NCBI RefSeq assembly: GCF_000143415.4
Contig: NW_003314335.1
Span: 402,113 to 466,112, forward strand
DNA: 64,000 nucleotides
Origin: Selaginella moellendorffii
Taxonomy: Eukaryota > Streptophyta > Lycopodiopsida > Selaginellales > Selaginellaceae
Direction: 5' to 3'
Numbering within the stretch: position 1 is the first letter of the stretch; each line of letters begins with the position of its first letter. The notes under the pieces were generated by a model that was not told the DNA's origin, did no database searches, and was given only the letters and a program-made list of their open reading frames with translations. Below are positions 33,501-43,959 of the stretch, piece by piece. The position numbers and the translations under genes are program-made.

Positions 33501-33695
33501 GATTACCTCTGTGCTAACACACGAAGTCTATTGCAGGTTCTACTTCACGAAGGTGGGACTTTACTCGTTTGCGTCAACTCGGTTCGTGCCTTGAATGAGC
33601 CCTTGTGGTCGTCACAATGGAGAAGAGATATGGTAAGTTTCATTCAAGGCTTGATAGGTGATAGAACGAGGAAAGAAGCAGCACATGTAATCTAA
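30588..33695 (+). CDS. HMA1: HMA1-type chloroplast heavy-metal P1B-ATPase
   Basis: Chloroplast-envelope metal transporter family (Cu/Zn and other divalent cations). Thirteen exons (30588-31100, 31160-31310, 31359-31546, 31607-31753, 31805-32000, 32058-32170, 32227-32456, 32522-32627, 32676-32822, 32871-33087, 33144-33343, 33392-33478, 33537-33695) sum to 2454 nt, 817 residues. An Arg/Ser-rich transit-like N-terminus leads to a His-rich segment (HSHDHDHSHSHH onward), as in HMA1. SPC at 415-417 replaces the usual CPC. Further motifs: TGE in EHLTGEAHPLD, phosphorylated DKTGT at Asp458, ATHPIAR (the HP motif, 509-510), MLTGDHPASA and VGDGVNDAPA. The end aligns to HMA1 (LLHEGGTLLVCVNSVRALN). Intron 5 (57 nt) is stop-free and a multiple of three. 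An upstream ORF precedes the start. Confidence 0.93.
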
Positions 33696-33765
33696 TAAGG
33701 TGAGAGGATCAAGAAGTAACTAAGCATCTAAATGCCATTGGATCTAATCTAAAATAAACGTTCCT

Positions 33766-33990
33766 CTAGCCTTGGCACTACAAGAACTACTGTCATTCCT
33801 ACAAAACAAGAACTACTATAAGAAGTCAAAAGAAAATTTGATAGCCAGACCATCAAACCGATCCATTTTCTTCCTTGTTTGTCTCGGTTTCCACTCCCTG
33901 GTCCATAGTTGAGCGTATAAAAGAACATAACAAGAACTAACACCCATTCCAAAGGCCCGAGGTTGAATGGCCTTGGAGCCGCAATAATAA
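33766..33990 (-). pseudogene. Remnant of the BAT1-type permease 3' end (duplication copy C)
   Basis: About 33766-33990 matches the 3' flank and last coding part of the permease at 34975-35360: TAGCCTTGGCACTA at the edge, the CCATCAAACCGATCCATTTT block that contains the stop codon, and a GGCCCGAGGTTGAATGGCCTTGG segment (copy A GGCCCCAGGTTAAATGGCCCTGG). Internal deletions remove most of the coding sequence. Orientation and order relative to the lipoxygenase remnant at 34556 are the same as in copies A and B. Confidence 0.75.
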
Positions 33991-34555
33991 TAATACATAT
34001 TTTTGTCTTTCGGGTAAGACCACCTTAAACTCGGTGACACGAAAAATTGTGATCAATTAAATTTCCACCATAGGAACAGCATGTAAAATCCCCACTTTGA
34101 TGCTTCTGCTACTTGCATTGTCGACTTTTGAGATTAGTCATTATTGCACCATTGCCTTGCCCAGCACAGCTTTCACGGAGAAATGTTTGGAGAAGTTCCC
34201 AGCATTGATCACAGCTACAAAAATTTAGACCAACAGTAATTCCGTGAACTTCCTAATTAGCTGTTCTGATTTCCGCTATAGTAACAAAGGACTTTCAAGC
34301 TGCATATTCATTCATTCATTAACTGTTCCAAGAAGCATGAGACTGACGAATTATAGTAAGATGTTTTGATGATCTCATGAGATATTTGTTTGCTGAGCTC
34401 CTCCAGGTCTTCTACCACCACGCCTTCTGTCCCCGCCCTCTGTTTCACCGACCTACCAAAATATATGAATACAGCCAGGAAGGGCTCGCATTTCCATCTG
34501 AGACAAGAGGAAATGCAGCTTATTCTCTATAGCATATTTTAATTTAGATTCTGGC
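33991..34555. other. Spacer within copy C, no gene recognised
   Basis: AT-rich sequence between the permease and lipoxygenase remnants. I could not align it to the corresponding parts of copies A or B. It could be DNA inserted after, or during, the deletion that removed the middle of the block. Confidence 0.4.
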
Positions 34556-34795
34556 GCGACGCTTGCTACAAAGACGACGCAGAAGTGATAAATGATTCAG
34601 ATCTCCAGGCCTGAGGCAATCAAGAAAGGCCATGCAGACGAGAAGGACGAGCCATGGTGGATGAAGCCGGCTTGGCAGATTTCAGCGCCGTGATGAAGAA
34701 TGTGGAGAGCATTGTGGCGGCCGACCCATCGCTCATGAATAGATTGGGCCCGTGAGGGTCCCTCTATCCGACATTGGAGAAAGGGCTCACTTTGA
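34556..34795 (+). pseudogene. Remnant of a lipoxygenase 3' exon (duplication copy C)
   Basis: Short blocks of the last lipoxygenase exon survive in order: CGACGCTTGCTACAAAGACG, a CAAGAAAGGCCATGCAGACG block, GACGAGCCATGGTGGAT, then GATGAAGAATGTGGAG and AACAGATTGGG-like sequence ending near a changed SEKGIT region. The iron-ligand segment and everything upstream are deleted, and stops are present. Confidence 0.85.
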
Positions 34796-35100
34796 GCTCG
34801 AAGAGGAAATGCCGCTAATAAGAATTTCTCTAATAGATTCTCTATTCGAAAACGACTGTAAAATAACGAATAAATCATTGTCCTAGTACTTTGTGATTTT
34901 TTTCACATTCTTTTCTAGAGCAATCCTTTTCTTTTCTTGAAGGAAATCTGGGATACTTTGTGGACATATACTTTTCTTTAGCCTTGGCACTATATCAAAG
35001 AGAGAAGAACTTTCTATACCATTTTGGTTCATTCCTAGAAGCCAAAAACTACTACATCACTGCAGATTCTAAGTCCAAAAATGATTTGATAGCTAGACCA

Positions 35101-37054
35101 TCAAACCGATCCATTTTCACCCTCTGTCTCGGTTTGTATGTTCGCCACAGGCCCTCTGAACCAATGCCGAGCGTAAACGAGCCAGCTCGTCACCACCAGG
35201 ATCAAAACACCCCCCACGGCGACTGGTGCATAGTTGAGCGATGTCTCTGTGACCGGGTAAGCCACTGGCAAGCAGAACAAGACCGTGATTGTCGCCACCC
35301 ATAAAACTGACACCCATCCCAGAACAAATCCAAAAGGCCCCAGGTTAAATGGCCCTGGAATGAAGCTCTTGGCCGCGATGGTAACGCGGAAAAATATCGG
35401 GAGGGCGTATGCAATGTAAAGGCCGATAGTTGCAATTGATACCATAGCTTGAAACGCAACGCTGCTTCCCAAGTACTGGAAAAATATCAAAAACCATGTT
35501 GGTGAGTCCAGCAACGAGAAATAGTAGAGGATACTCACCGGAAGAGCCATGCAAAACGCAATCACGACGGAAAGCCAGACCGCATTCAACGGAACTTCAC
35601 GCGAATTCACAGTGTGCCAGAAGCTAGAGAGCGGCATGGCGCCATCCCTTGAGAAAGCATAGGCCATCCTGCAATGAACGAGAGTTTGGAAAGAGAAAAA
35701 GAAAGAGAAACAACTTTGTACCTTGAGTTGCTAGTTACAGAACTCATGCCACAGAAAAAAATGGCCACGGCAACAATTCCAAGGCATACTATGCCTCCGG
35801 TTCCAGTGCCATATTTATCCTTGAAAATGGTGTAAAAGAGTTGGGCTACGGCATAACCTTTGGCGTCATTGTTTGGATCGAGCAAGAACCCGATGTCGCT
35901 GATCGCGAAAGTGATTCCAAGAATGTAACCCCATCCAACGATGACGGATATGACGACGGCACTTATAATTCCAAATGCACCGTTTTTGTCTGATGATCTC
36001 GTCTCCTCGGACTGCATGGGATGATGGTGAGGAGAATTACAAACCAGAAAGCCTAAAAAAAGTTACCATATGAGCAGAGGCATCGTATCCAGTAAGTGTG
36101 TATTGGCTCATCAAAATTCCAAGAAGAAAAATATACGGATAGCTGTGAATACCTTCGTTGTTCACTGTGTTGAAATACTTGAAAACAAACTCAGGGCTCT
36201 GTGTCTGAGGAGCTAAAACAGGGATCAATATCATCAGCACAAAAACCCCTGCAAAAGAATGGCGTTTAAAAAGAGAACGGAAGAATAACGCTTGTCCCTT
36301 ACCAATCAAGTTCCAGAACGCGGCAAAGGTACCGAAAAAAGAGAGGATATGAATTGGCAGGCTATTTACAAGCCCGTGAAGAAACAAAATGCCTGCATGG
36401 AATCCTATTACGACGTACTTGGAGGCATAATAACCACCCCCATTTGCACCACCTGTGCCCAGGAGTACCATCACTTGAAGGAGAGTGGCTAGAGAAAAGT
36501 CTATGCTTGTCGTCACGGCCCACTGAATTTGAAACTTTCAGCACGCTGGAAGAGAAGAAAAACGAGAGCTAGAAAGACATACCTGACCAACAATGTTGAA
36601 CCTGGAAAGAAAGGAGAATGAGCGAGACGTGAAAGTAAACGAAAGAGCTTACCAGCCAGTGATCCATGCTGCAAACGGACCCCAGTTCTCGCCAGCTAAA
36701 CTGAAGCTCCAAAAGTAGAGTCCTCCAGAGGTTGGGAACGCAGAGCATATCTCTGCCATCGAAAGAGCTACAATCGTAGTGAAGAAGCCAACAATGAGCC
36801 AGCCGTATACCATGGAGATCGGTCCCCCATAACTCAAGCCTGTGCTGTAGAGCGTTGTAATCCCTGTCAAGATCGAAACCACGGCAAAGGAGAACGCAAA
36901 ATTCGAGACAACCCTGAAACCGAAGGAATCAGTCCAAACCGGTTCTTTTCTTTATGTAGAGCACTTACGAGAGTGAGCGCTTGAGTTCCTGCTTGTAGCC
37001 GAGCTCCGCCAAGCGCTTTTGACCGGAATCCATCAGAGGTTCTTCGGCGGACAT
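35101..37054 (-). CDS. BAT1: BAT1/GABP-type amino-acid permease (APC superfamily)
   Basis: Membrane transporter related to Arabidopsis BAT1, which moves several amino acids and GABA. Seven exons (37054-36969, 36913-36653, 36601-36583, 36522-36303, 36248-36067, 36011-35722, 35668-35101) give 541 residues with about 12 hydrophobic segments. Family blocks: DSGQKRLAELGYKQELKR near the N-terminus, ILTGITTLYSTGL, MAEICSAFPTSGGLYFWS, FNIVGQWAVTTS, MSQYTLTGYDASAHM followed by SEET, GGIVCLGIVAVAIFFCGMSS, and MAYAFSRDGAMP. Exon 3 is only 19 nt (encoding part of W plus FNIVGQ); it is needed for the frame and is conserved in sequence with the family. The gene is divergent from the lipoxygenase at 37480, and a broken duplicate lies at 50.2-51.6 kb. 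Substrate and membrane are inferred. Confidence 0.93.
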
Positions 37055-37479
37055 AGGAACAGCGTTCCGGGGCAAGAAAAAAACCCCAACGGGCCCCGCA
37101 CGGCTTTCGAGAACGCGACTCTTTTCGGCTCCTTCTGTTTACAATTGAGCTTAGTTTTATTAGGAGTGGAATAGATTAGAACGTACCTCACTCTTTTTTG
37201 CAGTATGGTCCACATCTGGCCGAAACAGTGACTTCGCAGCTAGGATCGATCAAGTTACTGATCCTCGCATCACCTTGGATGAGCTGTACCGATTTGATTC
37301 CTCTGTGAGAAAGAAAAATCTGCCTGTAGCCTCAATCACATAATACTAATCAGTCCCACCTTCTTCACGTGTACGCCTCAAGCTGCGTATAAATCTGCAA
37401 CCCCTTGCAGTCGAGGAAAAACATTATCTTACAACTTGCTTTCCTGCTTTTGTATACTCTTGCATCTTGCTCTTCTAGT
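37055..37479. promoter_or_regulatory. Shared divergent promoter of the permease and lipoxygenase (copy A)
   Basis: Only 425 bp separate the two start codons. On the lipoxygenase side there is a palindromic G-box CACGTG at 37366-37371 and a TATAAAT box at 37388-37394, 86 bp before the ATG. Both, with the surrounding 100 bp, are nearly unchanged in copy B. G-boxes bind bZIP/bHLH factors and are common in jasmonate- and stress-responsive genes; the response here is inferred. Confidence 0.65.
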
Positions 37480-40470
37480 ATGGCGCTTCTCGGAGGCATA
37501 GCTGGAGCCTTGTTCCAGGATAAAGGCTCGTCTAAGATCGTCTATAAAGGCGCTGTCCTCGTCCGGAAAACTAATGTCCTCGATGTCACCAACGTTGGAG
37601 CTTCGGTGGTGGACAATACCGCAGATCTCCTTGGTCTTGGAGTGACACTGCAATTGATCAGTAAGTAAATGTTTGTCGCTGCCAAGAACATCCTCACCTT
37701 TGAGTATTGTACAGGTGCCAAGACAGGAAAGAAGAGCAATCCCGCAAACCTTGAGAAGTGGCTGTTTTCTGGAGGATTATTTGCTACGGACGATGTCAAA
37801 TACACTGTGAAGTTTTCAGTAGATCCGGATTTCGGACTGCCTGGAGCATTTAGCATCACGAATAGTCATCCAAGTGAATTTTACCTTGTCTCTTTGACTG
37901 TCGAGATGCCTGGAGGGGGGAAGATCGTTGAGTTTCCTTGCTATTCCTGGGTTTACAATTCGTCCCTCTACAGAACAGAGCGTCTGTTCTTCAGTAACCA
38001 GGTAGGCTCTGCGTGGTAAAGATCTCTGACTGTAGTATCCTTACGAATTCTTTCAGCTCTACCTGCCAAACGAGACACCAACGGGCCTGACAAATGCTCG
38101 GAAGAGTGACTTGAAAGCCCTGCAAGGAGACGGAACGGGAATTAGACAAGACTGGGATCGGATTTACGACTACGATACTTACAACGATCTGGGAAATCCA
38201 CTCCTCAACATGAAACGACCAACATTGGGCGGATCGACCGATCTTCCTTATCCCCGCAGGTGTCGCACCGGTCGAATTAACATCAACGGAGGTCTGAATA
38301 AGAAAAAAAAAAACAAAACAAAACAAAAGACACTGATTAGTGATGTGTGCTGTGCAACAGTTGAAACTCTCACCTTGACCCCGCTAAATAAATTCTACAT
38401 ACCAAGCGACGAACGATTTGGCTCCGTGAAGAACAGTGGCTTCCTGGCCGACGGTCTCAAGGCACTGACTCACAGCGTTCTTCCAGCTCTGGAAAGCATC
38501 ATCACGTTTGACCAGACGTTTGATTCGCTCAAGGAGATAAAGGACCTGTATGACCATGGATTTGATATATCCGAGCTTGTCACCTCACCAGTAAGGGGGA
38601 TGCAAACGCCACTCGAGTTCTTCAACGAGTTCACTGCAGACACCGGCAACACCAGCTACATGAAGTACCCACTTCCGCAGATCTTAAAAGGTAATGCTCT
38701 TCAAATGCAAACTTGAAAAACATGCATCTAACATCAGGCAACTACAGTGAATGAGAAGGGATGGATGACGGACGAAGAATTTGCAAGACAGATGCTGTGT
38801 GGAGTGAATCCTATGATGATTCAGTGTCTAAAGGTAAGTTCATGATACTCACAGCCATTAGCCAACTCTTGAGTTCAGGAATTTCCACCCATGAGCACTC
38901 TGGATCCTAAAAAATACGGACCATCAAAGTCAGCTATCACCGAGGAACACATCGGCAGTCGGCTAGAAGGGTCAACCGTACAACAGGTTCGTTAATTCTT
39001 ACGTACGAGTTCTAAGTTGACTCTCTAACCACGCAAATGCAAATGCAGGCAGTGAGTGACAAGAAACTGTTTATTCTCAGCTATCACGATGAGTTCATGC
39101 CTTACCTCGACAAGATCAACTCCCAGAGATCATCTTACGCTTACGCATCCCGAGTTCTCCTGTTTTTGAAGTCGGATGGAACTCTACGGCCCGTAGCCAT
39201 CGAGCTCAGCACACCGTATTCTCAGAGAGTCTTCGTCCCACCGGCAGCTGGAACAACCGATTGGCTCTGGGAGCTCGCGAAAGCACACGCCGCCACGAAC
39301 GATTCTGGATATCACCAGCTTGTCAGTCACTGGTAAGCCAAACATTTAGAGAAGAAACAAACAAACAAGCCTCTCGTATCTGTTGTGAAGGCTAAGGACA
39401 CATGCTTGCATCGAGCCCTTCATCATCGCGACCCACAGGCAGCTGAGCAAGCTTCATCCTCTAAACCCGTTTCTGCAGCCACACTTCAAGCACACCATGT
39501 CAATCAACTCGCAAGCGCGGCAAAGCCTCATCAATGCAGCTGGAATCATCGAGCTAACTTTCACTCCAGGAAACTACTGCATGGAGATGAGCGCCGTGGT
39601 TTACAAAGGCTGGAGATTCGACGAACAAGGCCTACCAGCAGATCTCATCAAAAGGTAACACAAACAAAACAAAAGAAATGCTGGCACTGACACCACTCAT
39701 TAAAACTCGGTTCCAGAGGGATGGCTGTCCCAGACTCCACAGCAAAGCACGGACTCAAGCTTGCGATCGAGGACTATCCATATGCCGCAGATGGTCTTGA
39801 AATCTGGGACGCTCTGGAAAAATGGACGTCCAGTTACCTCGACGCTTGCTACAAAGACGACGAAGCAGTAGCAAACGATGCAGAGCTCCAGGCCTGGTGG
39901 AACGAAGTAATCAAGAAAGGCCATGCAGACAAGAAGGACGAGCCATGGTGGATCAAGCTGGACAGCAAGAAAAACCTGGCTCTAGCGCTCACCACTATAA
40001 TCTGGGTAGCGTCGGCCCATCACGCAGCCGTGAACTTTGGCCAGTATGCATACGCTGGCTACATGCCCAACCATCCCACCGCCACTCACAAGGCAATCCC
40101 GGCTGAGAACTCGGACGAACACAAGAAGCTGCTGGCAAACCCTGAGAAATTCTTCCTCGAGTCGGTCTCGAGGAAGCTGGAAGCGATCCTCGTCATGCTC
40201 ACGCTCGAGATCCTATCCACTCACGCGTCGGACGAGGAGTACCTGGGGCAGCGTGCCATCGCGAACTGGACGGATAATCCCAAGGCCAAGGCCGCCTTCC
40301 AGAATTTCACCGCCGCGATGAAGAATGTGGAGGGCATCGTGGCGCGCCGCAACGCCGATCCATCGCTCAAGAACAGATTGGGGCCCGTGCAGGTCGCATA
40401 CACGCTGCTCTCGCCGGCATCGGAGAAAGGGATCACTGGCAAAGGCGTGCCCAACAGCATTTCCATCTGA
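37480..40470 (+). CDS. LOX: Plant lipoxygenase, copy A
   Basis: Non-haem iron dioxygenase that adds O2 to linoleic/linolenic acid, giving hydroperoxides for oxylipin synthesis. Nine exons (37480-37660, 37715-38001, 38057-38291, 38361-38690, 38748-38833, 38879-38986, 39049-39332, 39391-39654, 39717-40470) sum to 2529 nt, 842 residues. An N-terminal PLAT/LH2 domain ([16 protein letters not shown] onward) precedes the catalytic domain. All five iron ligands are visible: His503 and His508 in [13 protein letters not shown], His694 and Asn698 in [13 protein letters not shown], and the C-terminal Ile842 (GVPNSISI). The linker block [20 protein letters not shown] is typical. The start at [12 protein letters not shown] lacks a clear transit peptide, suggesting a cytosolic enzyme; regiospecificity cannot be read. 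About 95% identical to copy B. Confidence 0.95.
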
Positions 40471-42760
40471 GCTATGAGCCATAAAGAAGAGGAAAGGTCG
40501 ATAATAAGCGTTTAACCAAAATATTGAGTATATATTGTTTTAAATATATTTATAATTAATAAATATATTAATCTTAGAATAAAATAATGTGCTTTGAATG
40601 TCAAAGTGAATATATTCAATCAATTGTAGGTAAATTGGCAAGAGTGATTATGATTCTTTTAAAGTAGTTAAATGCCTCATCATCTAATTAGTGACATGTA
40701 TGAATAGATTAATTAGATTCCTAATGTCCCTATTTACTATCTAGTGAAACCACAACCAAGGGAATGAACTTGGAAAAATCAGTGGGAAAGAAGACCTTAT
40801 TGAGCTAAGAATGGGAATTTTTATATTTAACCTCTAAAATACCATTTCAACATGCTTGAAATTGGGAAAGAGTATGGGGACTAGTGACAAAGGGAAGGAT
40901 CAATGGAATGAGAGTTTAGTTATGTGTAGTTTAAATCCACACCATTTACTCTATGAATGCATGCTCCCAATCCTTAGTGGTTGTGAATTCTAGATCTTAT
41001 CAATGGTCCCCAACCTTGTCTTTCCTATGTGATTGTGCCTATTAATGTGAAGGACTTGAGTCAGTTGTGAAATTGGCATTTATTTCTCAAAAATATAAAA
41101 AGTCCTTAAACAGTCTTGAATCCCACGATGTGGTGAACTAAAGAGTGTACATTATTTGGTAATAGTGACACTATTGCTGCCTAGAAGCCTTCTCCTTGAT
41201 GCTATGTGGTTAATTTCTTCCAATTGGTGTTGTCATCTTTGTCAACATGGTTTTTATGTTATTGAAATGTGTATTGAACAATAAATTTATATGCCTTCAT
41301 CATTATTTGAGATTAGTAAAGAATGTTGAAGATCACTACAAATACTTTTTCTTTACTATCACTCTTATTCAGCCTTTATAAAACTATAGTGTCTAGTTTC
41401 TATATGATTGAAAGCAGAAAAGAGCATTATTATATATGGGCAGGGAGGTAAGTCAATATCCATTATAGCCCAAGTGGTTTAAGTTTTCAATGAAGAGTTT
41501 GATGGACTTAGGGAAGTACACATTTTATTGTTCTTAGACAAGTGCTGCCAAAGCTGTAGTGGTGGTTTCAATGTCCATTCATCTTCACTAGCCTCATTTT
41601 CATGCTAAAGAAGGGCTATAAAGCTTGTTCCTTGGTAATCTTTCCTTCATCTCCTCTCTTTATAAGTGTGTCAAGTTAGGATGCTAATGAGATAATCAAT
41701 TGAGACCAAACTTTTGAGATTGTTGCTTGAGCTGAGGGGTTTTTGTTATTGAACATCCTAGCACAGGGAGCCTTTCAAATCTCCACAAAAGTACATCCTT
41801 TAAAGACATCAAATAACTTTTGGTACAGATGCATGATGTGTGTGCTTATTTAGTTGAGTTGATCAAAGGATTCTCACTAAGTCTCCATTTCTAAGCATCC
41901 AAGTGTTTTATCTTTCCTTGGATGAAGCAACCCAAAATGCTGATTTATAGATTATAATTGCACCATCTTGAGAGGATTGTTTGAGAATTACCATGAAGCC
42001 TTCCCACACATCTTATGCTACTGAACATTCCATAGGATATGGCATTGTGTTTTCATTGCTCCACAAAGTCTGCAAGTTGTGTTTAAGAGGTGGATTGCCA
42101 AGAGTGAGAGGAGGCACTCCTACTGGGTGGGCCACATAAAGTATTGGGTCTTGGTAGATTAGTGACCTTTCCAGATTTTATTCACACATTGTAAGTAGTT
42201 CTGGGAGTGAATATGTTGTACTCTCACTTGATAAATGTGGATTGCACTAGGGTACAAGCTACTCCTCATCTGAGTTTAGTCTTGTATTAAAAGAAGCCTT
42301 TGCATATGTCCCTCAATTGCCACTTTGCGAGATCCCATTTCAGTTTATTTGATATCTATTAGCGAAACTAGTAAAGTCGAGTGTATTGTCTCTCTAATAC
42401 AGCTAGGTCTACACTTGTTGTCTTTTTCTCCATTTAAATAAATTCAATAATCATTAGCTCTATCTGGCTAGTGAAATGATGAAAGTATCAACCATACTCT
42501 CAAACTGACCTCTAAAAAGGATATGTAAATAGCTATGTTAGGGTCATAAGTTGAGTACATCCAATTGCTTTAAACCAACTAGCACAAAGTGCCATTTCAC
42601 ACTATTTCTTATAACATTTTACTAACCATCTATTCTTGAGCTTGGATGATTGTGTCCCAAATACAATCATTCAAGATGGTGTCTACCATACCACTAGTAG
42701 CTTTTGCAATAATGCAGTTACCACACTACTAACAACCTTTGTAGTCGGCACATCTACCTT
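40471..42760. other. Intergenic stretch after LOX copy A, no gene recognised
   Basis: AT-rich to mixed sequence without a coding signature, recognisable transposon protein or long tandem repeat. It begins the 9.7-kb insertion-rich spacer separating duplication copies A and B. Confidence 0.4.
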
Positions 42761-43287
42761 TGTTAGGCACCAACTTTGACCACATGGTCAACATCGGTCA
42801 AAGGGAGGCTCAAGGGTATATTAAAACATGTTAAGGTAAAAGACTTAACCTTCATAGTGGAGTGGTAGCATAGTGGAGCTTTTGAGGTAGCTCAAAGGTA
42901 GTTGGGTGGTGAGGAACCTCAAGAGGAGGCATAACATAATCTAAGAAGGTTCTCTATCTTTTTGCACTGAATCATAACATTGGTATTAAAGCTTAATTCA
43001 ATTCTTGTGGTTAACAAGTGGGGTAAGAATATTCTACAAGAATATTCAACATGGTGGATCTAGAGGAACGTAGTGGATCTAAAGGGAGAACCAAGGTTTG
43101 GTAGACCCTAAGAGAAAGACCATGGTGACTGGATGGTGGCCTAAATATGATCACGGATGATCATTCCTTAGTGAGGGAAGGATTGTTAGGTATTAGATCA
43201 GGATAATAGGATAAAAAAAGGGCCTCATAATCAAATGATTACCCCTTTAGCCAATTAGATTAGGGTGTAAGGGATAAAATCCTAACA
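42761..43287 (+). mobile_element. Possible degraded small LTR-type element
   Basis: TGTTAGG at 42761 and CATAACA just before 42980 could bound a 5' terminal repeat, followed by TGGTATTAAAGC (from 42981), close to an initiator-Met tRNA primer-binding site. A purine tract (GTGAGGGAAGGAT) precedes a second TGTTAGG at 43184 that runs to CCTAACA at 43287. However, the two candidate terminal repeats do not resemble each other beyond their ends, so this is a weak call. Confidence 0.3.
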
Positions 43288-43359
43288 ATCCCGCCATAAG
43301 TAGCTTCAAAAGCTAAAAGGGCAATTCCCCCAATACCACTATATCCTCATGAGCATCAG

Positions 43360-43959
43360 TGTAATGCATGTGATCATGGGATGAGATTTGGATATACTAT
43401 CACCATGGATTCTTGGAATTTTGGGAGATAAATGGGGATAAAATAACCACTAAGGGAGCAATTACCTCTTTTCCAGTTGATTTAAGGAGAGAGAGATAAG
43501 GTGCACTATAGTTGGTATCAAAGTAAATGACACAAGTTCGATTCCCATTGATTAGTGGCTACTTAAAAATATAATATACCCTTGAGTAAGGTATATTCCT
43601 ACCCCTAAATTTAAAATTGTACATATTGGGTATCCATACATACATCCTTCCTCACCGTGGGACTGCAGTACAGGTGGATGACTAGTTGCCTCACATGGAA
43701 TAGCTAATTTACACAATGGAAGGATTGATAGATTCAGTGCGGAAATGAATACATGTCAATGTCAATGTCCTCAATAGTCAATGAGGACATTGACATCTCT
43801 GAGAGGAGGGGGGGTGAGTGTAATGCATGTGATCATGAGATGAGATTTGCTTAGAACCTTAGGGGATAAATAGGGATAAAATAGCTACTAAGGGCTCTCT
43901 CATCCAGCAATTGCCCTTTTTTCAATTAGCTTAAGGGGAGAGAGATAAGATGCGCTACA
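43360..43959 (+). mobile_element. Second TRIM-like element, diverged
   Basis: Terminal repeats at 43360-43510 and 43819-43959 both start TGTAATGCATGTGATCATG and share GGGATAAAATA-CTA-TAAGGG-like blocks and an AGAGAGATAAG block near the end; they differ by several indels. Three bases after the first repeat lies TGGTATCA (43513-43520), the initiator-Met tRNA primer-binding site. A strong polypurine tract (GAGAGGAGGGGGGGTGAG, 43801-43818) abuts the second repeat. The roughly 310-bp interior is non-coding. I could not find a matching target duplication, so it is probably old. Confidence 0.75.

Noticed and set aside
38470-38652. Minus-strand frame within LOX A and the identical one in LOX B
   Set aside because: Its conservation follows from the duplicated lipoxygenase exon on the other strand.
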